DNA of 64,000 nt, taken from positions 1,370,144 to 1,434,143 of the forward strand of contig BCKC01000010.1 in NCBI GenBank assembly GCA_001600455.1, given 5' to 3'. A model generated the notes under the pieces. It saw only the letters and a list, made by a program, of their open reading frames with translations, did no database searches and was not told the DNA's origin. The translations under genes were made by a program, and so were the position numbers. The first letter of the stretch is position 1. Each line of letters opens with the position of its first letter. Shown piece after piece: positions 45,016 through 57,292 of the stretch. This stretch comes from Endocalyx cinctus (taxonomy: Eukaryota; Ascomycota; Sordariomycetes; Amphisphaeriales; Apiosporaceae).

Positions 45016-46769
45016 CTACTTCTTACTGCCCATAAATGAACCCTCGAACCCTGCACGACCTTTGCCGCTACCACCACCACTCTTTTTGATGCCCTTCTTC
45101 TTGCCGGCTTTACCCAAGAGTTTATCTTCTCTTCTCTTCTTGATGTTTTCCTCCCTCTTCTTCTGACGATCCTTGATACTCTTAGCGACACCTTCCTTTC
45201 GAGCCGACCACTCCTTCTCGCTCTTTTTCTTGGCGACTTCCTTGCGCTTGATGGTCTTCTTCAGCAGCTTCTCGTCGTCCTTGATTTTTTCGCCGGCGGC
45301 GCGCTTCTTGGCTGTTGTCCACAGCTCCTTCTCCTCTATCTCCTTGCGCTTTTCCTCGTCCATACCGTTGAGTCGCTTCTTCTGGTTCTCTAGCTTCTGA
45401 AGGGCCGTCTTCGGGTCCGACGGTCCCTTCTTCTTGCCGCTATTCAGGACGTGGGAGAGGTCGTGGGTCAGTTGCGAGCCGTCGCCGAAACCTATGCGGC
45501 CAAAGGAAAAGTTTGTCTCGTCCAGCTCAACCGAGGGACTCATCATAGCGAGGGGGGAGTTGCGCGCCGACGCCAGGGCCTCTTCGCGTATGCGGTCGGC
45601 TTCCAGCTTAGCTTTCAGTCTGAGCTCTTTCTTATGCGCTTTTCGTTCGGCTTGCTTCTCCCGTCGGGATTCGATGAGCTCTTGTCGCGTACGTATAGGC
45701 TTGGCATCGGCTTTTCGGGCGTCTCGAAGGGACTGGATCTTGGCCGCTAGTCGCTCACGTAGAATGGCGGTGTCGGCGGGGACTTTGATATGTTTGGGCT
45801 TATCGGATGATGTCGCTGTTGAGGAGATGGAGGTGGTGGTGCTGGGAGCTTGTCCGGTAGAGTCGGCAGGTGTGCCGTTCGGATCAAATACCGGGGAGGA
45901 AGGCTCGGACGAGGTAGATGATTCGGGGTCGGATGTCGTTGATTCCTTGGTATCATTGGTCGAGGCCGGGGTTTTCATCGACTGTTCAGCTTCTGGTTCT
46001 GATTCCGACTCGGATTCCGAGGTAGCTTCTTCTGCGCCTTCCGATTGCTCCGACTTAGGTTGACGTGGGCCAAGCTTGATCTTATTCACACCCTTGATAC
46101 TTCTCTTCTCGAATTCGGCCTCTTCTTCTCTCAGTTTCTGTCGTTCGGCTTTTCGTTCTTTTCTAGCCGCTTTTTTCTCCTCTTTCTTTCTCTCGATCTC
46201 GGCTAACTCGGCCTCCTCTTTTTCTATCTTCTTTTGTTTTTTCGCGTCTTTCGCCGTCTTCACCTTCATGCCTTGTCTTGGTTTTTCGAGTTCGACGCCT
46301 TCGACTTCGGACCATTCATCGTCGTCGTCGTCGTTGTCTTGCATCTGCTCGCGCTTTCTCTTCTTTCGGGCTTGTTCATCCATTACTTCTTTGGCATTCC
46401 GGTTCTTTTCGCTATCAGGATCGAGCTTGTTACGCCTCGCCTCGGCGGCTTCGGCCTTGCTCTGTTTTTTTCTTTTCCATTGATCCTGAATTATAGAACA
46501 AGTAATGGTAAGCGGCAAGGCTCTGATTCGATATTCATCCACGTGATGGCGTGAATATACATACACTCGTGTCTTCCCCGTAATACATCTTGGCTGGAAT
46601 CAACGACATCAAACCACTAAACGAGCCTTCAGACTTGAGGACTCGCTCCTATATTTAATCCAATCGAAATTAGTGATTGATTCTTTTGCATAGTTGTAGG
46701 TAAATTATATAGACGCAGTAGCGGGGTTGCCTGGGCGCGTGCACATACTTTAAGCGACGAGTCCTCCAT
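45016..46769 (-). CDS. rrp14: Ribosome-biogenesis protein Rrp14 / SURF6
   Basis: Nucleolar protein of the SURF6/Rrp14 family, needed for 60S and 40S ribosome assembly. Three exons are inferred: 46769-46749 (only 21 nt, MEDSSLK), 46648-46565 and 46485-45016, with introns of 100 and 79 bp, giving 524 residues. The joins yield FSGLMSLIPAKMYYGEDTS followed by DQWKRKKQSKAEA, the N-terminal signature of the family, which supports the tiny first exon. A Lys/Glu-rich coiled-coil-like region follows. Then comes an acidic Ser-rich linker, and from about residue 290 the conserved SURF6 domain with RLAAKIQSLRDARKA, FSFGRIGFGDG and TALQKLENQKKRLNGMDEEK. The extreme C-terminus is Gly/Lys-rich (RAGFEGSFMGSKK), also typical. 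Starting the gene at the long exon alone would lose the conserved N-terminal motif. No lesion is seen. Confidence 0.92.
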
Positions 46770-47367
46770 TTTGTTTTATTGTCGGAGATCGAAGATTCGA
46801 AGAAGAGTTTAATTAATAAGTTCAGATCGAATAATCAGATATCAATATATCGAGAGACTGCACAGGCGACGAGCCGCGAGAATGAAAGGATACAAAGCTT
46901 GACGTCGTTTGTGAGAATGCGAGCGAAGAAAAAAAAAAAAAAAAAAAATTAGTGGCGGTGACAGGTTAGTTTTGGCGGCCAATTGGTTGTACCGGTTTGA
47001 AATTTTTGGTGGACCGCCTATTGGGTTTTATGGATTTTCGGTGGGGGATAAAATCGCTTACCTGCGAAATCTTGGCGTATCAAACCTGAGCTACCCACAT
47101 CTGATCTGAACTGTACCTGTCCGCCTTTCTGCGTCTACTCCGTTTCTCAAGGGTCGTTGGTCCCTTATTCTTTCTTTTCTTTTTCTTTTTTTCAAAGGTA
47201 GAGCTAAGTATTTGTTATCGATACGGTATAGTCCGTACGTTTTATGGTGTTTTTCTTTTCCTCTTGGGCATTGAATATTTTCTCAAGATATCAAATTATT
47301 ATGAAGTAAAACATATTTCTTATTTGATTTATTCTTTTTTTTTTTTTTTTTTTTTTATTTTTTTTTT

Positions 47368-47424
<57 letters not shown>

Positions 47425-48203
47425 ATTCTGTTCTAGATTATATATTACAGTATTTTTTTAATTCCACGTTTCTATATGTATCTAAAATATGCATGATATT
47501 CGTAGTATGCATACTCTGTTCCGTCTCCCCGAGATTATCTATCCTAATCCATCAGTATATTATCATCAACATCAACGACGATGACAGATAATCATCATTC
47601 GATCTTCTCCTGCTAAATCAATATGTATACCTATAAGAAACTTGAAGATTAGCTATGCTTCTTTGATCACCAACGTTGATTAAAAACGAAACAGTGATTA
47701 TGATTCCAGATCAGACATCCAAGGAAGGTAATTGGCCCTCATCTGTCCCAGAAAGGCTCTTTTAGGGACTCGAGTGGAAACTGCGAATAAGGTAGGAAAA
47801 TTCATCATATTGGAATCAAGGAAGAAGAAAAAAAAAAAAGTGAAGAGATTTGTGTAATAACTTACCTTTTGAGAGAGTTCATGAATTTATTTTGCGAGAG
47901 TGAAGTAAAGAAAGAAGAGGAAGAAAAAAGGGTTTGATAAATTCTTCGCGCCTTAAATATTTTAAATTCAATTTCTAGGTAATAGTCGGGTACCCACTTT
48001 TCAGGTACGTGCGCAGGTGCGAAATTCTACAGTAAAGATTCAACTTAAAATTAACCATTTCACACTGTGAGTTCATTAACTCTTCACTTAGGAGTACCAA
48101 GTACTCGCGCAAACAGTGTCTGTCTAGTCTTTATTATTGATTAATAAAATAATGAGTGGATGAGTGAGTGAATGAGTATACATCTATATTTTTCCTATTC
48201 TCT
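46770..48203. other. Intergenic region with poly-T tract
   Basis: 5' flank of the Rrp14 gene and 3' flank of the PTH11-like gene. It includes an A-run near 46931-46949 and the long T-tract at about 47335-47423. No gene or RNA was recognised. Confidence 0.6.
47335..47423 (+). repeat. Poly-T tract
   Basis: Nearly uninterrupted thymine for about 90 bp, broken by a single A near 47357 and an AAAA island near 47371. Simple-sequence DNA in a spacer, with length likely to be unstable or affected by assembly. Confidence 0.9.
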
Positions 48204-48794
48204 TCATACCATATCAGAACATTTCCAACGATTAGATTGGTTCCCGCCCATTGCCTGACTCGGCCCATGCGAGATCTCAAACGACTTCTGGATATAGACC
48301 ACTTCCGAATTCGACTTGAAGATCGATTCCTGGCTGGTATTCTGACCCGACGACATGGCGATCTGGCCCTTTATATCGGCGCCCGTACCGCTCCTGACGC
48401 TCGGCGCCATCTCGTACGGCCCGTGCATGCCCGACACCGTGCTGATGCCGGCCCTGCTGCGGCTCTTGGCCGTGCTCGTCTCGGTCGCGTCGCCGTCGTA
48501 GTGCTGCGTCCAGAAGGACCTGTTGAACAGCGGTCGCAGCGCCGGGACGTTCACCGAGATGATCCCCACGATCGTTTCCCGCACGCCCCACCGGTTGATG
48601 TTCAGGGCCGACGGGTTCGCCGCTAGCGTCATCACGACCCGCGTGATGGCCGCGCTGATGACGAATAGGCCGGAAGATAGGAGAATCAAGATGACGATCT
48701 TCCTGTTTTTTTTGCGAAACCAATTACGTCAGACCAGGCTTGAAAAAGGAAACCCTACAGCGTAGAATACGAAGGCCGGATCTGGGGCAGAAAG

Positions 48795-48859
<65 letters not shown>

Positions 48860-50002
48860 TGTGTGTGTGTGTGTGTGTGTGATATATAAACATACTTCTT
48901 AATCGGCATCTTCAGTTTCCAAAGGAGCGGAAGTGGAACGCAGAGAATTCCAAAATCGGTACTAATCATGATGCCGTTAGCCTTTGCCAGGATCGCGGAA
49001 GATGTGGTATTATTCAGCTTACATGACGTTCAAGACGACGGTGACCAAGAAGTTCTGCATTCTCAGCGTGCATTTGGCTGTATGTCCAGCGTTAGCCAAT
49101 CCTACGCCGTTTCACGACGTCTGAATCTGGAGACGCGGTCATCACTTACTACCCGGGTTAGGCACAACTTGATAGTTCTGAGGGAAAGGCCAACAACCGA
49201 AAGAAAGCTGTTCAGTTTCACCCGGTCAGTTTCAAAATAATTATGGAGTCTATCCATGCAATTCGAGATCTTCTTACCGTGAATACGACAGCGATATAAG
49301 ATACGATACAAGCAATGGCGAGGTAATCGACGAATTTCTTCCGGTCCAAACCCGCAGTCATGCGCCGGAAGAAGCTTATCATAGTACCCTTCAGACACCA
49401 TAGTAGGGCGGTATAAGAATACCAGGCAGTGATCTGCTCTTTCGATCCGAATTCGAATTGTGCGATCTCATCGGGCGTGAACTCTACACCAAAGTGGATG
49501 CTCAGGTCAGCAACGTCGCTGTTTTCGGAAACTTTATACTAATTGCGCCTGCGCGTAATTGACTCACGTCGGCCTTTTGCGATAGCAGCGGTCGCCTCGA
49601 CGTTTGTTCCGGCATAGTCTAAACATGTCAAAATTAGCCGAGGTCGCTCCGACACATCCGGTCCCAGCGGGTAAGTCTTAGAAAACGCCGGAGACGTACA
49701 GATGATGTGGACCGTGGAAGCATCCAATGTGTAAAAGATGATAGTCAGAAAGGCGAAAAGGTCGTCGGCCGCCAAGTCCCGAAATCCTACCACCCTCAAC
49801 CGCACAGCGAATCGCGCCAGGAGAATGGCCATTCCAATAGCGTACAGTCCCCATAATTCCTTCAGATACTATTCTCTTCAGAACATTCTCAGATTAGCAT
49901 ATTTGTCGGCACTGTCGTCTCCCTCGTTTCGGGTCCGCGCTTCTTTGTGAAGAGTTGATGGTATATACGTACGGATGGGTCCTGCTCTCCTATCGTGATC
50001 AT
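48204..50002 (-). CDS. PTH11-like seven-helix membrane protein (fungal rhodopsin domain)
   Basis: Integral membrane protein of 376 residues from the fungal rhodopsin-domain family that includes PTH11-type G-protein-coupled receptors, used for surface and host sensing. Eight small exons are inferred: 50002-49973, 49868-49700, 49618-49568, 49483-49278, 49207-49153, 49077-49023, 48961-48896 and 48702-48204. Every join keeps the frame (total 1131 nt). The joins restore family motifs: MITIGEQDPSYLKELWGLY, YAGTNVEA, EIAQFEFGSKEQ, CWPFPQNYQVVPNPG with its following Cys, and FGILCVPLPLLWKLK. Hydrophobic helices alternate with short loops as expected, and the last 110 residues form a Ser-rich cytoplasmic tail. 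No CFEM domain is present. The seventh intron contains a (GA)n(GT)n microsatellite. The ligand is unknown. Confidence 0.85.
48802..48881 (+). repeat. (GA)n(GT)n compound microsatellite
   Basis: About 28 GA units followed directly by about 12 GT units, lying inside the seventh intron of the PTH11-like gene. On the transcribed strand it reads (AC)n(CT)n, so it supplies a long pyrimidine-rich stretch near the 5' half of that 193 bp intron. Confidence 0.95.
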
Positions 50003-51463
50003 TTTTGCGATAATTTATGTGAAATAATTATGCAGAAAAAGACAGAACAACCGACTACTCCGGGATAGAATGAATTAAAGAAGGAAAAGAAAAAACTACG
50101 AGGAAAGAGAGACCTCGTGCATAGAAATGAGTCGTGAGCACGAGTAACGAGTGGTATTAGACCAAAATCACGTCCAGAATCTATGGGAGGAGTTAAGAAG
50201 ATATATAAATAACGACTAATAAGGGAATCCCAATACCATGGTTCGAAGGATCTTAATCGAGATCCTGCCCTGTCGATGTTACGAATCAATACTTACATGA
50301 ACCCACTTCACGCGGCTAGACTTGACTGGCACACTCCTAGCTCATCTGAACGTTCGGGACGCTATACTTGCTCAGGGGAGCGACGGGCTAGGAGCTGATC
50401 TAAGGGTCGGTTGGCGTGATAGAATCTCTCACTTTCGCGGATCCGTCTCTACGCTAAGCCGGCGGCTAAACCGCCCCTAGGGGCATTCTATACGTAACTT
50501 ATCAGACTAGAATAGTGCTAGCGAGGAATTCTTTTGTATTTACAAATCTGCAAATCCTCCAGTATAGATCAGACACTGGACAAGTGGTTCGGTGTTTCTT
50601 CCTATCGTCTTAGTAGTTTCTTGGTTTAACTATTTCTAAGAGTTCCTTGCAAATTCGTAATAACACTCAAAGTGCATCCAGACCAATGCCTTACAGACGC
50701 TGCAAAAATCAGTAGACATATGATCTGATATCCCTTCTTTGTTTGACCAATACAGATAGTTGTAGATATTACTAATGATGAGAATAACTACTTCGAATCT
50801 AAGCGAAATCAGAAAATCTCATTTATCTCCTTCATCTTTCTTCTTTACTTACCTTTTAACCATAAAAGGCGTAGGAAGTCTTTGTATAATATATCTTTCA
50901 TTAACACTGAAATGTATAAAGCTTGATATTTTGATGCCAAAGGATATTGACATACGTGACTCGCCTGCTAAGTATGTATGATATTAGATCTAATGGGTAA
51001 TTATGCTTTGAATGACACTACATATTGGAAGATGGCGAAGCCTTGACAGATTTGTCTTGTGTATAATTATACGTCACCACTGCCAATAAAAAATATTATA
51101 AAATAAGGATAATATTGTAGGTAATTAGACACTTGTAGATAGTCATGACACTGCGTGCGGCAGCATAAATATCAACAGAACAGTTTTACATACGCTAGAA
51201 GGCTTAAGACTTTATTTACCTTACATATTATATGATATTGGTCAAACCTGACTCGGTAATTGAAATGAATTCCGCTCCGCTAGATAAAAACATTTTACTA
51301 GGTCTTCGACTAGTTCCCTATTAGAATTTCGATATGTATATCATATGGACCATGCCAATTCCAAGGTGCTAGACAATCGGCGCTTCATCGTACATTACGC
51401 CAAGTTAATTAATTAGCAGTAGTCCGTAGATGCCTGTTGGGAGGGGTGAAGGATCCTGGTAAC

Positions 51464-51504
<41 letters not shown>

Positions 51505-52369
51505 GACGCTGTCAATCCAGGGCTGGAACACAACCTGTCAGGAATAAAGTTCAAACCAATGGGGAAACGGAATATTTCATGTCTAGAATCAAGTTTATAT
51601 TATACGCAGCTATGGTTGTCCTGTCCCACGTTTCCGTCCCTCCTCTTTCCCGCATATATGTAGCGCGAAAACGGAATATTAGAGCTTGCAGGAGGATGAG
51701 CCGAATTATCCGAACTCGTTCGTACATATATTGAAGGATTATGGACGTGCCGACTAACTTTAAGGCTGTTCAAGATACCGAGATGGTTTATCGGCCATCA
51801 AGTAGCTCGAAGGCTTTTGCTCATAGTTCTCTTTTCATTATCTCGGCATCGCTTTACCTTCCTTAGTGGCCGAGTGTAGAAGACGGCGTTGTGAGGCTAA
51901 ATTATCATTCCGCGAATGATTTTTTTTTATCATAAAATAGAAATGAAAAGAAGAAGAACATAAAAAAAAAAAAAAAAACTAGGTCATCTTTTATCCTCTT
52001 TACTGAAGTAATTAAAGAGCCTTTCTTTCACGTATTCAGGACCTCCTCCTGCTATCATCGACATTAAATGCTCTCTAGATACTGCTGTTATAATACCCCT
52101 TTCTTCCTTTCTACTTGGGGGTTGTTAATTGACTTTGTGTATATGACGTAGTTAAGAGCTAGCTACATGTCAGTGCTCACTGAATCTTCCAAGAAAATGT
52201 CAATAAATATAATTAGTACATTGCCAACTTATTGCCACTTAAAACCCCATTTAGTGTTTTCCCGGCATCTTCTAGCCAAAAGCGTATACCTGATTAGGAG
52301 GCAAATATCGCCACGATCGCTACAGCACAAGATCTAGTATGTGATCAAGCCACTAGTCGCGGGCTCATC
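50003..52369. other. Intergenic region with ATGT microsatellite
   Basis: 5' flank of the PTH11-like gene followed by AT-rich spacer. No credible gene is seen. A (TATG)n tetranucleotide array lies at about 51463-51501. A GC-richer island at 50310-50490 has an inverted CCCCTAGGGG word but no recognised function. Confidence 0.6.
51463..51501 (+). repeat. (TATG)n microsatellite
   Basis: About ten tandem TATG units in a spacer. It opens a short frame of alternating Met-Tyr-Val-Cys codons that is not regarded as a gene. Confidence 0.95.
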
Positions 52370-53960
52370 TCGGCCCTGAGGTTTTAGTGACGGGAGGGGC
52401 CACCGGCACTGGACCGGCAGACCGCGTAAGTTATTATCCCCTCTCCCCCTTATCTCTCTCCGTCAGACTTAACATGTAACGCTCGCAATTTCTAGCCCTT
52501 TTTCTCCCTCGAAATTAGTGATAACGCAAGCTCTAGCCGCCAACGGCGCCAAGGTGTACATCACGGGTAGATGTGCCGAAGCTCTCGAGACCAGCGCTTG
52601 TATACATGGATCCCCCGAAAGGCTTCGTCCGGGTGGGGTTTAGCATTTCACCCATCGTCTTGGCCGTCACGTCTAAGGAGAGCGTTCTACGGGTCGTATC
52701 CGAGATGTCTGAAAAAGGGGTCTTGTGAATATGCAGGGTTTTGTGTTATTTTCTCATTTTCCCTCTCATGCGCGTCCTTTTGGCTATCGTGCATATATGG
52801 CGACAGCTAAAATGAGGAAATTTTGGGGAGAGAAATAAAGAAAAGAATTTCAGACTCTAATAAAAACTTCTTGCCTTCACTACTTAGTGCGGTCAATTAT
52901 GCCGGCATACATTCTGGAATCACTGGGACTGAACCAGAGGCTCGCGTCGAGAAATTCAGCGAGGTGACGCTGGCCGAGGACTTGAACCCCCGAGAAGGAT
53001 GGTGCGCATTTAAACATATTGCTCACGTTCCCCCCTTTCTTTTTTCCGTCAATGCACTTTTCTCATATGTTGTACGAGTTAAGCGGTTGATGGAAACAAA
53101 TCTATACTACAAATGACACGTCTATCTACACGGCCACAAGGGCATTCCTGCCCCTTTTGTCGAAAATGATTCTGAGTCCCAACGGTGAGGCCATCACGGT
53201 GATAGCCAACACGTTCAAGGGCTCGTTCGCGAGAATATGAGATTCGCAGTCTTGAAGACGCCGATAAAAAAAAAAGAGTAGCTTATTTTAACGCTTCCAA
53301 TTACGTAGGTCACATAATCAGCAGCTTGAATACAGCATAAACTTAAGTCTCCGAGGAAGGGGATTTTATCATTCGGCCCAAGGTTCGCCAACGTGGACAC
53401 ATCTTCTCATATCAGCAAAGCGAAGGCGATCCATCTGTCGCGTCAGTTAGCTCATGATTTTTCCCACAATAACATCAAAATGCGCGTGGCTGCTATGCTT
53501 GTAATTACCTGTTTGAGTAGATTACTGGCCTCCATCCTCTCAACTATAAGCTAACCGAACATGACAAAAATCGTAGGCTACTTCCCCACTGAGCTAACAA
53601 CGAGAGGCTCTAACGACGAGAACAAGAGCTTGTATGCGCTGACAAGTTCCCAAAGTATGCTAGAACAAGGGGCCTGGGGAGTTAGGCGGATCGGTAAGGC
53701 GGAGGATATCGCCAGCGTAAGTGCCTTCTGCATTGTAATTTTAACCCCTGGCGTATCATTCTCCCCTATATACATATCATCTGAATTACTGGTGAAGCTG
53801 ACCTATTTATGTGCATATAAATTGTAGATGACGTTTACGATGGTCGATTTTGCCTGCCCACGCCTTCTAATATGTGAGATGATCCCAGGCTACCCTGATG
53901 ATGAATACTGGCACGAAATAATAGAATTGCGACGATCAGATTATATTAACAAGCCTTTTA
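52370..53960 (+). pseudogene. Broken short-chain dehydrogenase/reductase gene
   Basis: Pieces of a classical SDR (Rossmann NAD(P)H oxidoreductase) appear in order on the plus strand but in different frames. VLVTGGATGTG, the glycine-rich cofactor motif, is at 52381-52413. ITQALAANGAKVYITGR follows near 52520-52570. VLAVTSKESVLRVVSEM is near 52660-52710. AVNYAGIHSGITG, corresponding to the NAG motif, is near 52889-52927. A run resembling the catalytic-loop region lies near 53140-53400 without a usable Tyr-x3-Lys, and GYFPTELTTRGSNDE is near 53576-53620. Remnants of introns are visible, with TTAG acceptors just before the second and fourth blocks. At least one frameshift lies between the second and third blocks, and stops interrupt later ones. 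The gene is therefore read as non-functional. Original substrate unknown. It is convergent with the GH5 gene. Confidence 0.65.
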
Positions 53961-54033
53961 CATCTCTTCTCTCTTATATATACAGGATGAAAATAGATAA
54001 GAAAAATAAATTACATCTCGCTCCTGCCCAAAA

Positions 54034-55522
54034 TCAACGCCTCTTCTTCCCCAAACCATTCACCATCTCGGCATGCCCGTAAACCAACGTCTCGGCCTCC
54101 TCGTCCTCCACGAAGATCGTGAACCCGTCGTCGTGATTCCGCCCGTACGAGTAACCGCCGAACCCGAACTGCCAAAACAAATCGCCCGCCATCCCCTCCC
54201 GCACCATACTCGCCTGCCACGCGCCCTCGACCACCGTCCTCGTCTCGTTCGCCGGCCTCGGCGCCACCCCGTTCCGGATCCTCCCTTCGGCCGTCATCCA
54301 CCCGTACTCCTCGTGCACGACCGGTTTTCCGAGGCTTCGGCCCGCCGCCGCGTGGTCGACGATCCAACCCTCGACCCAGTCGAGGCTCTTGCCCCACCAG
54401 TCCGGATACGTGTGGAAGACGCCGAAGTCGACGCTCGGCGACGCGAGCTGGGCGTCGAAATCGCCGCCGTCGGCCCCCGCGTAGAAGGAGTCGGTCTCGT
54501 CTGGACGAGAGAACCCGCCTTCGCCGCCCCATGTTACTAAGTGGTCCGGGTCGAGCGATTTGACGTACGCGCTCATCTCGTCGATCCACGACGTCAGCGT
54601 CGCGGCCGTGCAGTTTGGTGACTGGGGCAGGTTCCGGATCGAGTCGGCGCCGCAGCGGGGCTCGTTGGCGAGTTCCCAGGCCATGATCGTCGGGGAGGAG
54701 GCGTAGCGGGTTACCATGGCGGATACGTACCGCTTGTAGGCTTCTTTGACTTGGGGGAGGGTGTAGAACTATTTTTTGAGGGTGTCGTCGATTAGTTAAA
54801 GAAACCATCGCCTGAAAAATATCTTTCGGAAGAAAAAGAAAAAAAAAATACTCACATCATCATGATATTTCCCCCCGAAGTTCACCGTATAAACGTCCAT
54901 GCCACCGTAATCGGCCCAGTTATTCGTCAGGGCCACGATCAGCTTCATGCCGACTGCTTCGGCGGCATTTACGACTTTATCGAAGGGCGTGATATCGATG
55001 GTGGATGTAGCGTTCGCTCCGCTGCCTTCAAACCACTGAAACACGATATCGGTGGCGCCGGCTCCTTCGCCCCCGTACTGCGGTAGTCCGCCCTCGATAT
55101 ACGTCGCGTTCTTGTCGTTGAAACCCCACGTCCGGATTACTTTGAGGCCGGCGTCGCGGGCTACGGATAGGCCTAGCTCGACGTCTGATGCGTTCTGTTT
55201 TTACATAGTCCCAAGATGTTAGTAACAAGGAGCGTATGACTTTCTTTGGTACGTCAGAGTATGGGAAATGAATCCGGATTTAAAAAAGAAAGAGTAGACA
55301 TACGGCGCTAAATGGGAAATAATACGCGTTACTACCGGCGAAGTAGAAGTCCTCCCCGTCTAGTTTGAACTTCTCCCCCTCGACCGTCACGAATCCCGTT
55401 TTCGCGGCTGTCGATGATCTCGTTTCTGAACTACGAGTAGTGATAGGGCTGCCGTTACCACCTCGCACCGCTAACAAGGCGGCGAGGGAGAGTGCCTTTA
55501 AGGTCGCGAAGGAAGGCATCAT
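54034..55522 (-). CDS. Secreted GH5 endo-beta-1,4-mannanase
   Basis: Glycoside hydrolase family 5, most like subfamily 7, which cuts beta-1,4-mannan backbones of hemicellulose. Three exons are inferred: 55522-55304, 55194-54856 and 54768-54034, with introns of 109 and 87 bp, all phase 0, giving 430 residues. An N-terminal signal peptide (to about residue 25) and a short Ser/Thr-rich linker precede the catalytic domain, which begins near [20 protein letters not shown]. The acid/base Glu is at about 222 in ELANEPRC, and the nucleophile is Glu about 340 in [17 protein letters not shown] and [14 protein letters not shown] fit the family as well. No carbohydrate-binding module is attached. The gene appears complete. 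Mannan-specific activity is inferred from the motif set rather than proven; another GH5 specificity is possible. Confidence 0.9.
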
Positions 55523-57292
55523 GATCCGGACGTGGAGTTTTTGAACGTGATACTTAGTAAATAACAGCCACGATAATTTTGACTTTTCTTTTTTCTACCT
55601 CGAGACTACGTGGTGAGAAAAAAGAGACACAAGAGAGAGAAAGACCGAATGGGCGCACGCATCAACCGAGACGAGAAAATGAAAATAGAAATCAGATAAA
55701 CGAGCAGATCGCATCTACGTATTTATAACTTCCAGAATACAGCTAACTCCTACCTCTTTTTCCCTTTTCCCACTTTGCCAATTCTTTCTCCAATCCCTCC
55801 CCATGCCGTCATTACGAGATTACCCTATAATATTCCACGTTTTTACAAGATCTTTTTTCCCTGCTATCCCCATAAAGAGACCATAATATCCATCGTTTTT
55901 TTTTTTCTCCGCATTATATAGATCCGACTATGGAAAATCCCCATCCCCAATGGAGTGGACAGGCAAAGAAACAAAAAAACAAGGTGAGCGTTTTAAGAGA
56001 AGTCCCCCCCCCTTCGAGAAAAGTGACGAACTGGGTTCAACGGAGGACGTCGCGCCGTCGTGCCAGGATTCTCCGAATCCATTTCCCCAAAGTTTTTTTA
56101 TTCTCCTTTCGAATCCGACCCCATATTTATCCACCCATTTTTTTACTCCAACTTTTCCCAGTCCTACTCTGTTTTGGCTCGGTATCTTCCGTCATACAAA
56201 TCCGAAGGGGAGAAAAAAAAAAAAAAAAAAAAGAGCCTCTAGGTCGTATTTCGGTATTCGGTTTGCTAGGTATGGACTATACTTGTATTTATACCTGATA
56301 TATATGTGAGTGCGAGTGTCCAATGTACATCAAATATCTTCTCAAGACTTCTTTCTTCCACATGGGAAATTGTAATTGGCTTCCAGTGCGATATAGTAGT
56401 AACCTTGGGATTTCTCCGATACGGAGAGAGATTTATTTGGAGGGAGTCAAGTTACGACTATAGCACATGCCAAAGCGAAAATTTCTATGAGCTTCTGTAT
56501 TAACTACCTAGGTTAGGTATTCGTCTTCTTGATTTATTTTAGATTACACTTCAGCATGATTTCCGTTAAGACAGGTAACGAGAAGAGGGACATGACGTAA
56601 TTAGCTATAGCAATGACCTCACCGTCGTGAACCTATACTGTTCAACGCAAATATACGCGTACCTACTTCTTTATCACCGGCTCCGATAGGAAACGAGAGA
56701 TTGAGGGTTATTAAAAACAAGCAGCTAGTCAAATAACGATAATCAATCATTGGGTACATCGGTCAACATCAAATCAAGCACTTAGAAGATAGATAGATAT
56801 AAAAATTATCATGTCCTATTTTCTACATGGTTCCCCCCCCCTCCCTTCCTATCTCCTCTCCATAATAGGAAAGGGTGAGGAGGAGGGGCTAGAAAAAAAA
56901 GACGAGAACTTCGCTTTGAGCTTTAACTACTGATAGCTATAGCAAATGAAAAATTAGAATAAAATAACTTTATGTTAAACACTTTCCTATACTCCCGACC
57001 AGTCCAGTTTAATTCCCATCCAGTGCAGTTGATCAGTCAATCAGGTAGCGGTTCTCTTTCCCGCCCCAGTTCGATACAAAGGAAACCTTCTAGAAAATCA
57101 AGGGCAATAAAGTACACCGTAAAAAGCAATGGAAGCCCTCCGAGTTGATGTAAATGTGGTTGTACAGAAGACCCTTCTAAGGCCTGATATTCGTTTCATC
57201 ATAAAAAAGTGATTGGCTCCAGACAAATATGTCGCACCGTTCAGTCGTAGAATTTCAATAGTAAGAGTGTGAGGTGGGGGGTGTAAGACGTT
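55523..57292. other. Intergenic region
   Basis: 5' flank of the mannanase gene and 3' flank of the HPC2 gene. Three overlapping open frames at 55930-56309 run through an A-tract and have no recognisable domain, so none is called. No RNA gene was seen. Confidence 0.55.

Noticed and set aside
52370..55522. Idea that the SDR and GH5 genes form a functional pair
   Set aside because: The SDR copy is broken, and the genes are convergent with no shared pathway.
55930..56309. Three overlapping open frames upstream of the mannanase gene
   Set aside because: They cross an A-tract and differ only by frame, with no recognisable protein.
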